Positions 49,505 through 60,156 of a stretch of DNA of 64,000 bases are shown piece after piece. The position numbers and the translations under genes were made by a program. The notes under the pieces were generated by a model that was not told the origin of the DNA, did no database searches, and worked only from the letters and a program-made list of their open reading frames with translations. The stretch is from Pantoea dispersa (GTDB taxonomy: Bacteria > Pseudomonadota > Gammaproteobacteria > Enterobacterales > Enterobacteriaceae), in contig NZ_SCKT01000001.1 of the NCBI RefSeq assembly GCF_014155765.1, forward strand, positions 992,001-1,056,000, written 5' to 3'. Every line of letters begins with the position of its first letter. Position 1 is the stretch's first letter.

Positions 49505-51271
49505 TTAGTAAGTACGCGCTTTCGGCGGGAAGGCCGCACGCAGTTTCGGTTGCATGTTCACCTCACGGCGCGTCATGCTTTCCGTTTGCGGAACATAGAG
49601 GCTGTGGCACAGCCAGTTGGCATCATCACGCTCCGGGTAGTCGAAGCGGCTGTGAGCGCCACGGCTTTCGGTGCGGAAGTTGGCCGCTACCGCGGTTGCG
49701 TAAGCGGTTTCCATCAGGTTATCCAGCTCAAGGCATTCGATACGCTGGGTGTTGAAGTCCGGTGAACGGTCATCGAGACGCGCGTTTTTCAGGCGCTCAC
49801 GAATCTCTTTCAGTTCGGCCAGGCCTTCACGCATCGCATCCCCTTCGCGGAATACCGAGAAGTTGTTCTGCATGCAGCGCTGCAGCGCCTTGCGGATTTC
49901 AACCGGGTCTTCACCGGTGGTGTTGTTTTCCCAGCGGTTGAAGCGGGCCATCGCCGCGTCGATTTCATCTTCGGTGGCGTCGCGCAGTTCGCCCTGCTCA
50001 GCGATGCACTCCATCAGATGAACACCGGCCGCGCGGCCGAATACCACCAGGTCGAGCAGCGAGTTGCCGCCAAGACGGTTTGCGCCATGTACCGATACGC
50101 AGGCAATTTCGCCTACCGCGAACAGGCCCGGAATCACTTCATCTTCACCCTGCTCGTTAACGCGCAGCGCCTGACCGGTCACGCGGGTCGGCACGCCGCC
50201 CATCATGTAGTGGCAGGTCGGGATAACCGGAATCGGCTCTTTAATCGGGTCGACGTGAGCAAAGGTGCGCGACAGTTCGAGGATGCCCGGCAGACGGGAT
50301 TCCAGCACTTCAGCGCCCAGATGGTCGAGTTTCAGTTTGATGTGCGGACCCCACGGGCCGTCGCAGCCGCGACCTTCACGAATTTCCACCATCATTGAAC
50401 GCGCCACCACATCACGGCCCGCCAGATCTTTGGCGTTCGGCGCGTAGCGCTCCATGAAACGCTCGCCATGCTTGTTCAGCAGATAGCCACCTTCACCACG
50501 GCAGCCTTCGGTCACCAGCACACCCGCACCCGCGATGCCGGTTGGGTGGAACTGCCACATCTCCATATCCTGCATTGGCACGCCGGCACGCAGCGCCATG
50601 CCGACGCCGTCGCCGGTGTTGATGTGGGCGTTGGTGGTGGACTGATAGATACGGCCAGCACCGCCGGTCGCGAGGATAGTGGCTTTGGCTTTGAAGTAGA
50701 CTGTTTCACCGGTTTCGATGCAGATGGCGGTACAGCCGACGATCGCACCGTCAGCGTTTTTCACCAGATCCAGTGCATACCACTCGGAGAAGATGGTGGT
50801 TTTGTTTTTCAGGTTCTGCTGATACAGCGTATGCAGCAGGGCGTGGCCGGTACGGTCGGCAGCAGCAGCGGTACGCGCCGCCTGCTCACCACCGAAGTTT
50901 TTCGACTGACCACCAAACGGACGCTGATAAACGCGGCCGTCATCAAGACGGGAGAATGGCAGGCCCATGTGCTCCAGCTCCAGAATCGCTTCCGGACCGG
51001 TTTTACACATATATTCGATTGCGTCCTGGTCACCGATGTAATCGGAGCCTTTGACGGTATCGTACATGTGCCATTCCCAGTTATCTTCGTGGGAGTTACC
51101 CAGTGCCACGGTAATCCCGCCCTGCGCCGATACGGTGTGGGAACGGGTTGGGAACACTTTGGATAACAGAGCACAGCTCTGGCCCGACTGGGAGATTTGC
51201 AGCGCGGCGCGCATACCCGCACCACCTGCGCCGATCACCACGGCATCAAATTCTCTGACTGGCAAACTCAT
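49505..51271 (-). CDS. sdhA: Succinate dehydrogenase flavoprotein subunit
   Basis: SdhA oxidises succinate to fumarate with covalently bound FAD. The 588 residues equal E. coli SdhA. The dinucleotide motif [14 protein letters not shown] is at about 11-24, and H45 in [10 protein letters not shown] is the flavin attachment site. The substrate and active-site region [21 protein letters not shown] and the arginine region near EGRGCDG follow. Its start abuts the sdhD stop codon. Confidence 0.98.
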   Translation of the reverse strand: MSLPVREFDAVVIGAGGAGMRAALQISQSGQSCALLSKVFPTRSHTVSAQGGITVALGNSHEDNWEWHMYDTVKGSDYIGDQDAIEYMCKTGPEAILELEHMGLPFSRLDDGRVYQRPFGGQSKNFGGEQAARTAAAADRTGHALLHTLYQQNLKNKTTIFSEWYALDLVKNADGAIVGCTAICIETGETVYFKAKATILATGGAGRIYQSTTNAHINTGDGVGMALRAGVPMQDMEMWQFHPTGIAGAGVLVTEGCRGEGGYLLNKHGERFMERYAPNAKDLAGRDVVARSMMVEIREGRGCDGPWGPHIKLKLDHLGAEVLESRLPGILELSRTFAHVDPIKEPIPVIPTCHYMMGGVPTRVTGQALRVNEQGEDEVIPGLFAVGEIACVSVHGANRLGGNSLLDLVVFGRAAGVHLMECIAEQGELRDATEDEIDAAMARFNRWENNTTGEDPVEIRKALQRCMQNNFSVFREGDAMREGLAELKEIRERLKNARLDDRSPDFNTQRIECLELDNLMETAYATAVAANFRTESRGAHSRFDYPERDDANWLCHSLYVPQTESMTRREVNMQPKLRAAFPPKARTY

Positions 51272-51619
51272 TTACACACCCCACACCACAACAGTTCCAT
51301 AAATTGCATACGACAACAGCGCGACCACAATCACCAGTTGCAACACCAGACGCGTTGCCAGCGGTTTCACGTAGTCGGTCAGGACCTGCCACATGCCAAT
51401 CCAGCCGTGGACCAGAATCGAGAACAGCGTCAGCAACGTGAACACTTTAGTAAAGGAGGAAGCGAAAAAGCCGCGCCAGACGTCATACGTCAGCGTGCCG
51501 GTCATCACGACAAAACCGAGGATGTAGAGAATGTAGAGCGTAATTAAGATTGCAGCAGCACGCAGTAACAGCCAGTCATGGATACCGTTGCGTCCTAATG
51601 CAGAAGCATTGCTTACCAT
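51272..51619 (-). CDS. sdhD: Succinate dehydrogenase membrane anchor SdhD
   Basis: SdhD is the second membrane anchor that binds ubiquinone and haem b. The 115 residues equal E. coli SdhD. It has three membrane helices, haem ligand H71 in [11 protein letters not shown], and D82-Y83 in [10 protein letters not shown] at the quinone site. The ATG at 51619 overlaps the sdhC end by seven bases. Confidence 0.97.
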   Translation of the reverse strand: MVSNASALGRNGIHDWLLLRAAAILITLYILYILGFVVMTGTLTYDVWRGFFASSFTKVFTLLTLFSILVHGWIGMWQVLTDYVKPLATRLVLQLVIVVALLSYAIYGTVVVWGV

Positions 51620-52002
51620 ACGAGGACTCCAGCCAGAATTGAGAGCACGACAGTGATAACAAAAACCGCTTGCGCGGTACGGGTTCCCACCTGCAGGGTT
51701 TCTGCCGTAAAACCGAAGTCGGCCAGCATGTGACGAATGCCGCTTGCTGCGTGATATGCCAGCGCGGTCAGAATGCCCCACATGATGAATTTGGCGAAGA
51801 AGCTATCCATGATGGATGCCGCTTGCTGGAAACCTTCCGGAGAAGAGAGGGAGAGACCCAGTAACCAGAGCAGAATTCCGAGAGCGACAAAGGTAATCAC
51901 GCCGGAGACGCGGTGGAGAATGGACGATATTGCAGTAACGGGAAACCGGATCGTCGAGAGATCCAAGTTAACAGGTCTTTGTTTTTTCACGGTTTTGCCC
52001 AC
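51613..52002 (-). CDS. sdhC: Succinate dehydrogenase cytochrome b556 subunit
   Basis: SdhC anchors the complex and binds haem b with SdhD. The 129 residues equal E. coli SdhC; haem ligand H84 is in [16 protein letters not shown], and [10 protein letters not shown] (about 26-35) is the quinone-site segment. It starts with GTG; a second GTG four codons later (51990) is an alternative. It is the first gene of sdhCDAB-sucABCD. Confidence 0.96.
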   Translation of the reverse strand: MGKTVKKQRPVNLDLSTIRFPVTAISSILHRVSGVITFVALGILLWLLGLSLSSPEGFQQAASIMDSFFAKFIMWGILTALAYHAASGIRHMLADFGFTAETLQVGTRTAQAVFVITVVLSILAGVLVW

Positions 52003-52757
52003 ACAGCTCTTTTTTATTTTGCTTCCTCCGGTCCTGAGTTACAGAAGAGCACAGTGCGTGTTCGGACTGCAACCGCCACCAAAATAGCAACATCCAGTGT
52101 TAAGTGAAGCGGGTAAAACGCTGGGTGGCTCCTGGTGTCAGGGTATTCCGGAGACCTGGCGGCAGTATAGGAGGATCACATTCTGATTACAATTCCCCTA
52201 CAATCTCTTTGGTCACATTTAAGCTGAACAGTGATCCGCCTCACGTATTTCACAATTTATACATTTTTAATTATCTGATTTGACAATAGATCAACATTTC
52301 AGTTACAAACGAACGCACTAAAACCCTATGATGCATAAAAGTTATGGGGATACACTTTCCCCTAAGCTCAAGTTATGTAACATTGCCTTTACGAGCAACA
52401 CAAACCGTCAGGTTATTGGTTACCAAGAAGTTATGTCGTGACAGGATCTTTAACATCCACGATGTGCAGCGCGTCATGCCCGGACACCACCGATTGGCTT
52501 TACACATTTCGCTCCGTAACCTTGCAGCATGAACGTTACCGCGGAGTGATGCTGTGAAGATTCTGTTTTAGCCTAAGTCGTGCGGGTTGCAATAAGGCAG
52601 TAAGCGTGCAAATGATGGGCGTTTACGCAAGTAAATGACCGCACTGCGCGCGCGCAGCCAGTGTAGCGGCGGCCCGAAAATACGGCTGGTAAACGCAACA
52701 TGATGACTGTTCTGGTGTCTAAGATCCTTACCTACTAAGGCGCTATGGAGACGAAAA
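52003..52757. promoter_or_regulatory. Divergent sdhC-gltA control region
   Basis: The 755-base gap between divergent TCA-cycle operons is AT-rich and has no gene. AGTGATCCGCCTCACG (52230-52245) resembles a CRP site and lies about 230 bases before sdhC, where E. coli has its sdh promoter. I could not place the gltA promoters, though GGAGA is the ribosome site before its ATG. Confidence 0.6.
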
Positions 52758-54041
52758 ATGACAGATAAAAAAGTGACGCTAACCCTACAAGATAACAACT
52801 CCGTGGAACTGGATGTGATGCAAGGCACGCTGGGACAGGATGTTGTTGATGTCCGCGCCCTTGGCTCAAAAGGCCTGTTCACCTTCGACCCCGGTTTTAC
52901 CTCTACGGCGTCCTGCGAATCAAAAATTACCTTTATTGATGGTGATGAAGGGATTTTGTTACATCGCGGTTTCCCTATCGATCAGCTGGCTACCCACTCG
53001 AACTATCTGGAAGTGTGCTACATCCTGCTGAACGGCGAAGCCCCTACTCAGGCGCAGTACGACGAGTTTCGCACTACCGTAACCCGTCACACCATGATTC
53101 ACGAGCAGATTACCCGCCTGTTCCACGGCTTCCGTCGTGATTCACACCCGATGGCGGTGATGTGCGGCGTGACCGGCGCGCTGGCTGCCTTTTATCACGA
53201 TTCATTAGACGTGAATATTGAACGTCACCGTGAAATCGCCGCCTTCCGCCTGCTGTCAAAAATGCCGACCATGGCCGCGATGTGTTACAAATACTCCATC
53301 GGCCAGCCGTTTGTGTATCCGCGTAACGACCTCTCCTATGCCGGTAACTTCCTGCACATGATGTTTGCTACACCGTGTGAAGAGTACAAAGTGAACCCGG
53401 TGCTGGAACGCGCCATGGACCGTATCCTGATCCTGCACGCTGACCACGAACAGAACGCATCAACTTCTACCGTGCGTACCGCCGGTTCTTCCGGTGCCAA
53501 CCCGTTTGCCTGTATCGCCGCCGGTATTGCCTCGCTGTGGGGACCTGCGCACGGTGGTGCCAACGAAGCCACGCTGCGTATGCTGGAAGAGATCAGCACC
53601 GTGGATCACATCCCGGAATTCGTGCGTCGCGCCAAAGATAAGAACGATTCGTTCCGTCTGATGGGCTTCGGCCACCGTGTGTATAAGAACTATGACCCGC
53701 GCGCGACCGTGATGCGTGAAACCTGTCATGAAGTGCTGAACGAGCTGGGCATGAAGGACGACCTGCTGGAAGTGGCGATGGAGCTGGAGCACATTGCGCT
53801 GAACGACCCGTACTTCATCGAGCGCAAACTCTATCCGAACGTCGATTTTTATTCCGGCATCATCCTGAAAGCGATGGGCATTCCGTCATCAATGTTTACC
53901 GTGATCTTCGCGATGGCGCGTACCGTTGGCTGGATTGCGCACTGGAAAGAGATGCACGACGAAGGCATGAAGATTGCCCGCCCACGTCAGCTCTACACCG
54001 GTTACACCGAGCGCGAATTCAGCTCGGCGCTGAAAAAATAA
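52758..54041 (+). CDS. gltA: Citrate synthase, type II hexameric
   Basis: GltA condenses oxaloacetate and acetyl-CoA. The 427 residues equal E. coli GltA, the NADH-inhibited hexameric type. Catalytic groups are the histidine of [12 protein letters not shown] (about 265), the histidine of [14 protein letters not shown] (about 306) and the aspartate of YPNVDFYSG (about 363). It is divergent from sdhCDAB and ends at a strong hairpin. Confidence 0.98.
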   Translation: MTDKKVTLTLQDNNSVELDVMQGTLGQDVVDVRALGSKGLFTFDPGFTSTASCESKITFIDGDEGILLHRGFPIDQLATHSNYLEVCYILLNGEAPTQAQYDEFRTTVTRHTMIHEQITRLFHGFRRDSHPMAVMCGVTGALAAFYHDSLDVNIERHREIAAFRLLSKMPTMAAMCYKYSIGQPFVYPRNDLSYAGNFLHMMFATPCEEYKVNPVLERAMDRILILHADHEQNASTSTVRTAGSSGANPFACIAAGIASLWGPAHGGANEATLRMLEEISTVDHIPEFVRRAKDKNDSFRLMGFGHRVYKNYDPRATVMRETCHEVLNELGMKDDLLEVAMELEHIALNDPYFIERKLYPNVDFYSGIILKAMGIPSSMFTVIFAMARTVGWIAHWKEMHDEGMKIARPRQLYTGYTEREFSSALKK

Positions 54042-54047
54042 CAATCA

Positions 54048-54070
54048 GGGCGGGTTATCCCGCCCTTTTC
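54048..54070 (+). terminator. Terminator of gltA
   Basis: GGGCGGG-ttat-CCCGCCC is followed by TTTTC, seven bases after the gltA stop codon. Confidence 0.92.
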
Positions 54071-54269
54071 TTTTTTAGTATACGGCGAAAGTTTGGGGCG
54101 CATCGTGCCGAGCCCTGCCTGGCTGAGCCAGTCAGGGCATTAGCTCTGGTGCAGTTTGCCGCAAGACAATGCGGGGATAGCAGGACATGCTGCTTCTGCT
54201 GATGCAACGGGCTATCCGCAGCGCTGAGGCTTTTACGGTGCGCCAGGAGATTCCCGCAGGACGCGGGAA

Positions 54270-54416
54270 TCAGGCCGGGCCGGTCAGGATGACCGATACC
54301 GGCCGGTCCGTCAGGCGGGCCGTGAACGCCGAGGGCACCGCGCAGCGGCGCGAGGACTGCCCGGCAGCAGCAGATGCAGCAGGTCCCGCGCCTTGTCTGC
54401 TCATTAACATCCGCAT
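54270..54416 (-). CDS. Possible 48-residue small protein downstream of nei
   Basis: The frame begins MRMLMSRQGAGPAASAAAGQ and ends RPVSVILTGPA; its stop codon runs straight into the hairpin at 54249-54271. There is no clear ribosome site, no membrane segment or known domain, and the composition (Ala, Arg, Ser, Gly) is what GC-rich non-coding DNA gives. Similar translations may exist in related genomes, but I cannot verify that. It could be a repeat-borne spurious frame. Confidence 0.25.
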   Translation of the reverse strand: MRMLMSRQGAGPAASAAAGQSSRRCAVPSAFTARLTDRPVSVILTGPA

Positions 54417-54427
54417 CTGCACAAAAC

Positions 54428-55216
54428 TCAATGCTGACAGCCCGGACACCAGTAAAACGGTCGTGAGGACAGTACGCCCTTCTCAATGACGGTACCGCAG
54501 CGCCGGCACTTTTTGCCCTGGCGGTGAAACACCTCGAAACGAAACGCCGCCTCTTCGTGATACTTCTTCATGCTGCCACGCATCTGATAAGACAAACGCG
54601 GCACCGCCAGCATGGCGTGGCTCAACGCATCCAGCTGCTGGTCGCTCAAATCCTGTGCACGATGCTGCGCCAGCAAACCGGCGTGCCACAAAATCTCGAC
54701 GCGCAGATAGTTGCCGAGCCCGGCGAGAAATGCCTGATCCAGCAGCAAACCGCTGAACTGGCGGCGACGAAAACGCGGCGACAGCAGTCGCTCGCGCACC
54801 TCTTCCACCGTCAGCGTAGCGTCCAGCACGTCCGGTCCGACGCGTTGCAAAAACGGATGCGCGCCGAGCGTATCTGCGTTCAGCAGCTCAATATCCGAAG
54901 CGCTATACAGCAAAATTGCCCGGTCGGCATTACCCAGCCGCACGCGCAGCTGGCGCGAAGTATTGGGCTCAGTCCCGCTCGGCACCACACGCCACACGCC
55001 GTACAGCTGATTATGGCTATACAGCGTCAGCCCGTTGGAGAAGTGCGTCAGCAGTGCCTTGCCGCGCGTTTCAAAGGCGTCGATGGTTTCCCCCATCAGC
55101 GCCGGTTCGTAGGTCTTCAGCGCCGGGAAAGCAAACCACACCTCGGTCAGAGGTTTGCCCACCATTGCCGCTGCAAGTTGATCTGCCGCGCGGCGGATCT
55201 CCGGTCCCTCTGGCAT
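54428..55216 (-). CDS. nei: Endonuclease VIII
   Basis: Nei is a DNA glycosylase/AP-lyase that removes oxidised pyrimidines. The 262-residue protein (E. coli 263) begins [15 protein letters not shown], with catalytic Pro2 and Glu3. It has the helix-two-turn-helix in the middle and a C-terminal zinc finger CRRCGT...FYWCPGCQ (about 237-261). In E. coli nei follows pxpA directly; here pcp and two membrane-protein genes lie between. Confidence 0.97.
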   Translation of the reverse strand: MPEGPEIRRAADQLAAAMVGKPLTEVWFAFPALKTYEPALMGETIDAFETRGKALLTHFSNGLTLYSHNQLYGVWRVVPSGTEPNTSRQLRVRLGNADRAILLYSASDIELLNADTLGAHPFLQRVGPDVLDATLTVEEVRERLLSPRFRRRQFSGLLLDQAFLAGLGNYLRVEILWHAGLLAQHRAQDLSDQQLDALSHAMLAVPRLSYQMRGSMKKYHEEAAFRFEVFHRQGKKCRRCGTVIEKGVLSSRPFYWCPGCQH

Positions 55217-55228
55217 AACCGCTCCTGA

Positions 55229-55876
55229 TTAATGGGTTGCGCCGCCCACTTCGCGAATGTCTTTCTCAGTGCTGAGAATCACCTGCAGCGACGTTTCCAG
55301 CGCCTGAATCACACTGGCGGTCGACATACTCGGTGCCCCAGGATGCTGCGCCGCCTGCTGCGGCATATAAGGAATATGCACGAAACCGCCGCGTGCTGTG
55401 CTGCCTGTGGTCTGCAGCCAGTGCAGCAGGTGATACATGACGTTATTACAGGTAAACGTCCCGGCGGTTTGCGACACCGAAGCCGGAATCCCCACTTCGC
55501 GCAGTGCCGCGACCATCGCTTTGATCGGCAGCGTAGAGAAATAGGCCGCCGGTCCCCCGGCGACAATCGGCTGATCGACCGGCTGCTGCTGGTCGTTATC
55601 CGGAATGCGCGCATCGTTCACATTAATCGCCACGCGCTCTACGCTGATATCGCTGCGCCCGCCAGCCTGGCCGACGCACAGCACGCGGTGCGGCTGCAGC
55701 TCTTCCAGCGCGGCGGTCAGCACCTGGCCGCAGCGGGCGAATACCACCGGCAGCTGGCGCACCACAATCCGCGCGCCGCCGAACTCCCGACCATCAAAGC
55801 TGCGTACCGCTTCCCACGACGGATTAATGCGCTCGCCGCCAAACGGCTCGAACGCCGTCATTAACACCGTTTTCAT
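55229..55876 (-). CDS. pcp: Pyroglutamyl-peptidase I
   Basis: Pcp is a cytoplasmic cysteine peptidase that removes N-terminal 5-oxoproline (pyroglutamate) from peptides. The 215 residues fit the family. The catalytic triad is visible: glutamate in [15 protein letters not shown] (about 80), cysteine in [17 protein letters not shown] (about 143) and histidine in [11 protein letters not shown] (about 167). It lies between the DUF979 gene and nei and upstream of the 5-oxoprolinase genes, so its product feeds PxpABC. Confidence 0.96.
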   Translation of the reverse strand: MKTVLMTAFEPFGGERINPSWEAVRSFDGREFGGARIVVRQLPVVFARCGQVLTAALEELQPHRVLCVGQAGGRSDISVERVAINVNDARIPDNDQQQPVDQPIVAGGPAAYFSTLPIKAMVAALREVGIPASVSQTAGTFTCNNVMYHLLHWLQTTGSTARGGFVHIPYMPQQAAQHPGAPSMSTASVIQALETSLQVILSTEKDIREVGGATH

Positions 55877-55883
55877 CGCAACC

Positions 55884-56903
55884 TCACAGGAACATCAGGA
55901 AATAAAGCAGGAAAATATTTACCAGTAACAGTAGCACACCGGTTGGCACCTGAGCCTTGATCACTGCGTTACGGTCCGGCAGCTCCAGTAAACGCGCCGG
56001 AACAATATTGAAGTTGGCAGCCATCGGCGTCATCAGCGTGCCGCAGTAACCGCAGAACATGCCGATCGCCGCCATCACCGCCGGATTGCCACCGTGCTGC
56101 AGCACCAGAATCGGAATACCGATGCCGGCGGTGACAATCGGAAACGCCGCAAACGCGTTGCCCATCACCATGGTCAGCAGCGCCATGCCCAGTGCATACA
56201 CCGCCACCGCAATCAGCCGGTTATCCACCGCCAGATAGTGTTCGGTAAGATGTGAAATCGCTGTCCCAACGCCAGCGCTGGTAAACAGCAGGCCGAGCGT
56301 GGCGAGAATCTGCGGCAAAATAAATGCCCAGCCAACCGCATCCAGCAAACGCCGCGTCTCCTGCATCGACTGCAGCGGCTTCTCGTGGGTAAACTTCAGC
56401 GCAATCAGCCAGCCCAGCACGCAGCCAATCATCATCGAAAACAGCGTGACCAGCGTCGAATGATTGCCCGGGCCAAACACCCGCTCCTGCAGACCGGGAA
56501 TATGATTGAACGCCAGCACGCCAATCACCGTCACCAGCGGAATTGCCAGCGCCGGCAGGAACAGCTTATTGCCGAGACGCTGCGCGCTCTGCTGCTTCTG
56601 TTCATCGCTGCGCTGATGATAGCGACCGAGGCGCACGCCGCCGAACCCGGCAATCAGCGCCATGACCACCACCGCCGCGCCCACGGCAATATGCAACCAG
56701 CGACGTCCCAGCTCCGCATCACCGGCCCACTGCCCCATCAGTTGATAAGCACCGTCGCCAATCAGGAAAATCACACCGTACAGCGCCCAGAATAAACCGG
56801 TGGTAAAACGGCGTGGGTTGGCGCTATCGCGCCATGACAGCAGCGCGACAATCAGCAGGATCGCCCCGGCCAGCCACATCAGATACTGTTGCTGAAACAT
56901 CAC
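55884..56903 (-). CDS. DUF979 membrane protein, putative transporter subunit
   Basis: This 339-residue hydrophobic protein has about ten membrane segments. It includes glycine/alanine-rich loops such as [49 protein letters not shown]979 proteins occur paired with DUF969 proteins, and the start overlaps the DUF969 gene by four bases. Its position beside pcp and the pxp genes suggests transport of 5-oxoproline or pyroglutamyl peptides; this is inference, and I know of no direct test. Confidence 0.85.
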   Translation of the reverse strand: MMFQQQYLMWLAGAILLIVALLSWRDSANPRRFTTGLFWALYGVIFLIGDGAYQLMGQWAGDAELGRRWLHIAVGAAVVVMALIAGFGGVRLGRYHQRSDEQKQQSAQRLGNKLFLPALAIPLVTVIGVLAFNHIPGLQERVFGPGNHSTLVTLFSMMIGCVLGWLIALKFTHEKPLQSMQETRRLLDAVGWAFILPQILATLGLLFTSAGVGTAISHLTEHYLAVDNRLIAVAVYALGMALLTMVMGNAFAAFPIVTAGIGIPILVLQHGGNPAVMAAIGMFCGYCGTLMTPMAANFNIVPARLLELPDRNAVIKAQVPTGVLLLLVNIFLLYFLMFL

Positions 56904-57628
56904 TCACCTCCTTTTGCGCGCAGCGCCTGCTGGTTGAGCGCGCCCAGCTCACGCGACAGCTGACGGTCGAGCCGCACCAGTCGCGCAGCATGAATCAGGA
57001 ACGCACACAGTGCGGTCGGAATGCCCCACAGCGCGATGTGCAACGGTTCGGTGCTGATGCCCGCTGACTCCTGCATAAAGTTGTGCATAAAAATGATCGC
57101 GCCGAAGGCCACGAAAATATCTTCACCGAAGAACAGCCCGACGTTATCGGTAGCCGCCGACATGGCGCGCAGCCGCTGACGAATCTCCGGTGATACGCTG
57201 CCGTAACGGTTTTCAGTAGCACCTTCGGCCATCGGCGCCAGCAGCGGACGCACCATCTGCGGATGCCCGCCCAGGCTGGTCAGCCCCAGCGCCGCAGTCA
57301 GCTCACGCACGAACAGATAGACGATCAGTAAACGGCCGGCGGTGGCGGTTTTGATCCGGGCGATCCACGTCTGCGCCCGCTCTTTCAAACCGTGGCGCTC
57401 CAGCAATCCGATGACCGCCAGCGGTAACAGCAGGATCAGCGGCAGATTACGGGTATTGAGAAAGCCGGAACCGAGCTTCTCCAGAATATCGCCGAGCGGC
57501 ATATGCGCCGCCAGCCCGGTGACAAAACCGGCAACAATCACCACCAGCACCGGGTTGAAGCGCAGCACAAAGCCGAGCACAATCGCGGCAATGCCGAGTA
57601 ACGGCCAGAGATTGACCACGTTATCCAT
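56900..57628 (-). CDS. DUF969 membrane protein, putative transporter subunit
   Basis: This 242-residue inner-membrane protein has about six hydrophobic segments, starting MDNVVNLWPLLGIAAIVLGF. The motif VRELTAALGLTSLGGHPQMVRPLLAPMAEGA is typical of DUF969. It is expected to form a complex with the DUF979 protein translated next (4-base overlap). A strong terminator at 57646-57673 lies between this gene and pxpA, so this unit (DUF969-DUF979-pcp-nei) may depend on read-through or a promoter of its own. Confidence 0.85.
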   Translation of the reverse strand: MDNVVNLWPLLGIAAIVLGFVLRFNPVLVVIVAGFVTGLAAHMPLGDILEKLGSGFLNTRNLPLILLLPLAVIGLLERHGLKERAQTWIARIKTATAGRLLIVYLFVRELTAALGLTSLGGHPQMVRPLLAPMAEGATENRYGSVSPEIRQRLRAMSAATDNVGLFFGEDIFVAFGAIIFMHNFMQESAGISTEPLHIALWGIPTALCAFLIHAARLVRLDRQLSRELGALNQQALRAKGGE

Positions 57629-57645
57629 GTTTTCCCCTCGTCAGA

Positions 57646-57673
57646 AATAAAAAGCCCGGCAACAGGCCGGGCT
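57646..57673 (-). terminator. Terminator between pxpA and the DUF969 gene
   Basis: Read on the minus strand, AGCCCGGC-ctgtt-GCCGGGCT is followed by TTTTATTT. It lies 13 bases after the pxpA stop codon and could attenuate or end the pxpBCA transcript. Confidence 0.85.
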
Positions 57674-57685
57674 AACAGTCAATGA

Positions 57686-58423
57686 TCAGGCGCTGGTGAC
57701 AGCAATCTGATTTGTCGCAAAAGCGGCGCGCAGCGTGCGGGCGAATTCCAGCGCATGGGCGCCATCGCCGTGCAGACAGACCGTCTGCGCATTCACCGCT
57801 ACCCATTCACCGCTGACGCTGCGCACCTGACGCTGCTGCACCATGGTGAGCGTCTGCGCCAGCGCCTGCTCAGCCTCTTTGATTAACGCCCCCGGCTGGC
57901 TGCGCGGCACCAGCGCGCCACTGGCCAGATAGCCGCGGTCAGCAAACACTTCTTCGCGCGTACGCAGACCATGATGCGCGGCGGCGGCAATTGAGGCGCT
58001 GCCCGCCAGGCCAACCAGAATCAGCGCCGGATCGACGGCTTTCACCGCGCGCGCAATCGCATCCGCCAGCGCTGCATCCGCCGCCGCCTGGTTATACAGC
58101 ATGCCGTGCGGCTTCACGTGCACCAGCTTCGCCCCTTCACTTTCGGCGAGGCTTTTCAGGGCACCAATCTGGTAGATCACCTGCGCGTAGACGGTTTCCG
58201 GCGGCAGCTGCATGGCGGTCCGGCCAAAATTTTCCCGGTCGGGAAAGCTCGGATGCGCACCAATCGCCACGCCATTGGCGCTGGCCCAGCGCACCGACTG
58301 CAGCATGGTTTCGGCATCGCCGGCATGGAAACCGCAGGCGATGTTGGCCGAGCTCACCAGTTCCAGCAGGGCCCGATCGCTGGCACTGCCTTCACCGAGG
58401 TCGGCGTTAAGATCGATCTTCAT
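57686..58423 (-). CDS. pxpA: 5-oxoprolinase subunit A
   Basis: PxpA, of the LamB/YcsF family, is part of the ATP-dependent 5-oxoprolinase PxpABC that opens 5-oxoproline to glutamate. The 245 residues (E. coli 244) start [16 protein letters not shown], with the characteristic DLNADLGE motif. HAGD and [10 protein letters not shown] follow. The start at 58423 is the ATG before AAG; a TTG upstream is unlikely. It overlaps the end of pxpC by 17 bases. Confidence 0.95.
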   Translation of the reverse strand: MKIDLNADLGEGSASDRALLELVSSANIACGFHAGDAETMLQSVRWASANGVAIGAHPSFPDRENFGRTAMQLPPETVYAQVIYQIGALKSLAESEGAKLVHVKPHGMLYNQAAADAALADAIARAVKAVDPALILVGLAGSASIAAAAHHGLRTREEVFADRGYLASGALVPRSQPGALIKEAEQALAQTLTMVQQRQVRSVSGEWVAVNAQTVCLHGDGAHALEFARTLRAAFATNQIAVTSA

Positions 58424-59345
58424 GAGCAAGCCCCCAAGCTATCTGATCAAGCGAACGTTGCTGCTGCTGTTTGGCCAGCAGCGCCTCCTCCAGCGTGCAG
58501 CGGATGAAGTGAATCGGTTCTCCCAGACGAATCTGCGCCAGCTGATAGAGATCGGCCTCGATGACGCAGGCAATACGCGGATAGCCGCCGGTGGTTTGCG
58601 CATCGGCCATCAGCACAATCGGCTGACCGTTCGGCGGCACCTGCACCACACCCGGCACCAGGCCGTGCGACAGCAGTTCACGTGCGACACTGCGCTGCAG
58701 CGGACTGCCCTGCAGCCGGTAGCCCATGCGGTTACTTTGCGGGCTGAGCTGCCACGGGTTACGCCAGAATGCGTCCTGCGCGTCGTGGGTAAATTCGTTG
58801 TACTCCGGCCCCGGCAGTGCGCGGATGCGGTTGCCCCACAGCAGCTGCCGGACGCCAGCCTGATGGCTGAAGCGGTGCGTCGGCTTGCCCAGCGGCAGCT
58901 GATCGCCATCCTGCAGTTTACGCCCCTGCCAGCCGCCAAAGGCCGCTTTGAGATCGGTGCTGTGTGAGCCCAGCATGGCGTCGATGGCGAAACCGCCGTT
59001 CACCGCCAGATAGCTGCGCATACCGCGCGTGGGCATAGACAGACTCAGCACCTGGCCTTTTTTCACCGGCAGACGCCAGCCAGTCCACACCGGCTGGCCA
59101 TCCAGTTCGGCGCTGCAGCTGGCACCGGTCAGCGCAAACCAGCCGTCGCGACGAAACTCCGCTTTGAACTGGCCGAGCACAATTTCCAGCACCGCGCTGT
59201 TTTCCGCGTTGCCGACCAGCATATTGGCCGTGCGCATTGAAGGCTCATCCAGTGCGCCGCTCAGGCTGATACCGTATTGTCGCCAGCCGTGGCGGCCGCG
59301 ATCCTGCACCGAGGTCATTAATCCGGCACGCAAAATGTTTAACAT
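58407..59345 (-). CDS. pxpC: 5-oxoprolinase subunit C
   Basis: PxpC is the allophanate-hydrolase C-terminal-like (carboxyltransferase domain) subunit of 5-oxoprolinase. The 312 residues (E. coli 310) include [21 protein letters not shown] and the segments [21 protein letters not shown] and [19 protein letters not shown]. It overlaps pxpB by seven bases, fitting a coupled operon pxpB-pxpC-pxpA. Confidence 0.95.
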   Translation of the reverse strand: MLNILRAGLMTSVQDRGRHGWRQYGISLSGALDEPSMRTANMLVGNAENSAVLEIVLGQFKAEFRRDGWFALTGASCSAELDGQPVWTGWRLPVKKGQVLSLSMPTRGMRSYLAVNGGFAIDAMLGSHSTDLKAAFGGWQGRKLQDGDQLPLGKPTHRFSHQAGVRQLLWGNRIRALPGPEYNEFTHDAQDAFWRNPWQLSPQSNRMGYRLQGSPLQRSVARELLSHGLVPGVVQVPPNGQPIVLMADAQTTGGYPRIACVIEADLYQLAQIRLGEPIHFIRCTLEEALLAKQQQQRSLDQIAWGLAHEDRS

Positions 59346-59995
59346 ACGCCCTCCCGTTGTGGCACGAAGCGGACGCTGTCGCCGGGACGCAGCAGCGTCG
59401 TCGGCTGCTGTTGTGGATCGAACAGGCTAAGCGGCGTGTGGCCAATCAGCTGCCAGCCACCGGGCGCGGCCAGCGGATAGATGCCGGTCTGGCTGCCGCC
59501 AATGCCCACCGAACCGCCAGGCACTACCAGCCGGGGCTCGGCGCGACGCGGCGTGTGCAGCCGCTCATCCAGCCCACCGAGATAAGGGAAACCCGGCTGA
59601 AAGCCAATGAAATAGACCACGTAATCCGCGCTGCTGTGCAGCTCCACCACCTGTTGCGAGGTCAGCTCCGCCGCACAGGCGACCTCCGCCAGATCCGGTC
59701 CGCCCGCGCCGCCATACACCACCGGAATCTCAACCTGACGCGGCTCGGCCAGCAACACCTCGCTCTCTTCCCACCAGCGCTGCAAACGCTCGATAGCATC
59801 CAGCGCTTTCAGCTGCGGATCGCGCAGCAGCAGCGTCAGGTTATTCATGCCCGGAATCACTTCCGCGATCTGCTCATTCTGCTGCAGCCGCTGGCACAAT
59901 CCCCAGATGCGCTGCTGGCTGACGAGCGAAACCGGCGGTTCCAGCTCCAGTACCACCGCCCGCTCACCCAGCAGATAACAACGTGCTCGTTGCAA
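59339..59995 (-). CDS. pxpB: 5-oxoprolinase subunit B
   Basis: PxpB is the allophanate-hydrolase N-terminal-like subunit of 5-oxoprolinase. With a TTG start at 59995 the product is 218 residues, the E. coli length, beginning with the family sequence [21 protein letters not shown]. The ribosome site GGGAGGT lies six bases before this TTG, inside the frame of an ATG further upstream, so the TTG start is more likely. [14 protein letters not shown] and [12 protein letters not shown] are typical motifs. Confidence 0.93.
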   Translation of the reverse strand: MQRARCYLLGERAVVLELEPPVSLVSQQRIWGLCQRLQQNEQIAEVIPGMNNLTLLLRDPQLKALDAIERLQRWWEESEVLLAEPRQVEIPVVYGGAGGPDLAEVACAAELTSQQVVELHSSADYVVYFIGFQPGFPYLGGLDERLHTPRRAEPRLVVPGGSVGIGGSQTGIYPLAAPGGWQLIGHTPLSLFDPQQQPTTLLRPGDSVRFVPQREGVC

Positions 59996-60057
59996 AACCC
60001 ACCTCCCGGTCATTAATAAAACGCGCCGTGACCGCAGTGACGGCGCGCCTGAGGGCA

Positions 60058-60092
60058 TTCGCTTATGCGAAAAGTCAATAAGTTATGCGAAA
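60058..60092. promoter_or_regulatory. Repeated operator-like sites upstream of pxpB
   Basis: TTCGC-ttat-GCGAA (60058-60071) is a dyad, and TTATGCGAAA occurs at 60063-60072 and again at 60083-60092, exactly 20 bases apart (two helical turns). They lie about 65-100 bases before the pxpB start. A related CGCATAAGCG occurs at 60141-60150. The regulator is unknown. Confidence 0.45.
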
Positions 60093-60116
60093 GTGAAGGA
60101 GATGTGTCAACTGATT

Positions 60117-60144
60117 TGCGCCCGGCACGTGTTTTCCGGGCGCA
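60117..60144. terminator. Hairpin after ybgI
   Basis: TGCGCCCGG (60117-60125) pairs with CCGGGCGCA (60136-60144) in the gap between ybgI and pxpB. A T run is present only inside the loop, so it may be a weak terminator. Confidence 0.4.
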
Positions 60145-60156
60145 TAAGCGAGGCGG

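Larger units (their letters stand above)
54042..54427. other. Hairpin-rich high-GC spacer between gltA and nei
   Basis: These 386 bases hold the gltA terminator (54048-54065), a 27-base palindrome GCCCTG...CAGGGC (54112-54138), and GATTCCCGC-aggac-GCGGGAATC (54249-54271). Further dyads (CCGGTCaggaTGACCG-type, 54280-54305) and a possible 48-codon frame on the minus strand are also present. From 54240 on it is markedly richer in GC than its flanks. It resembles a degenerate repeat or mobile-element remnant rather than a normal spacer. Confidence 0.55.
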
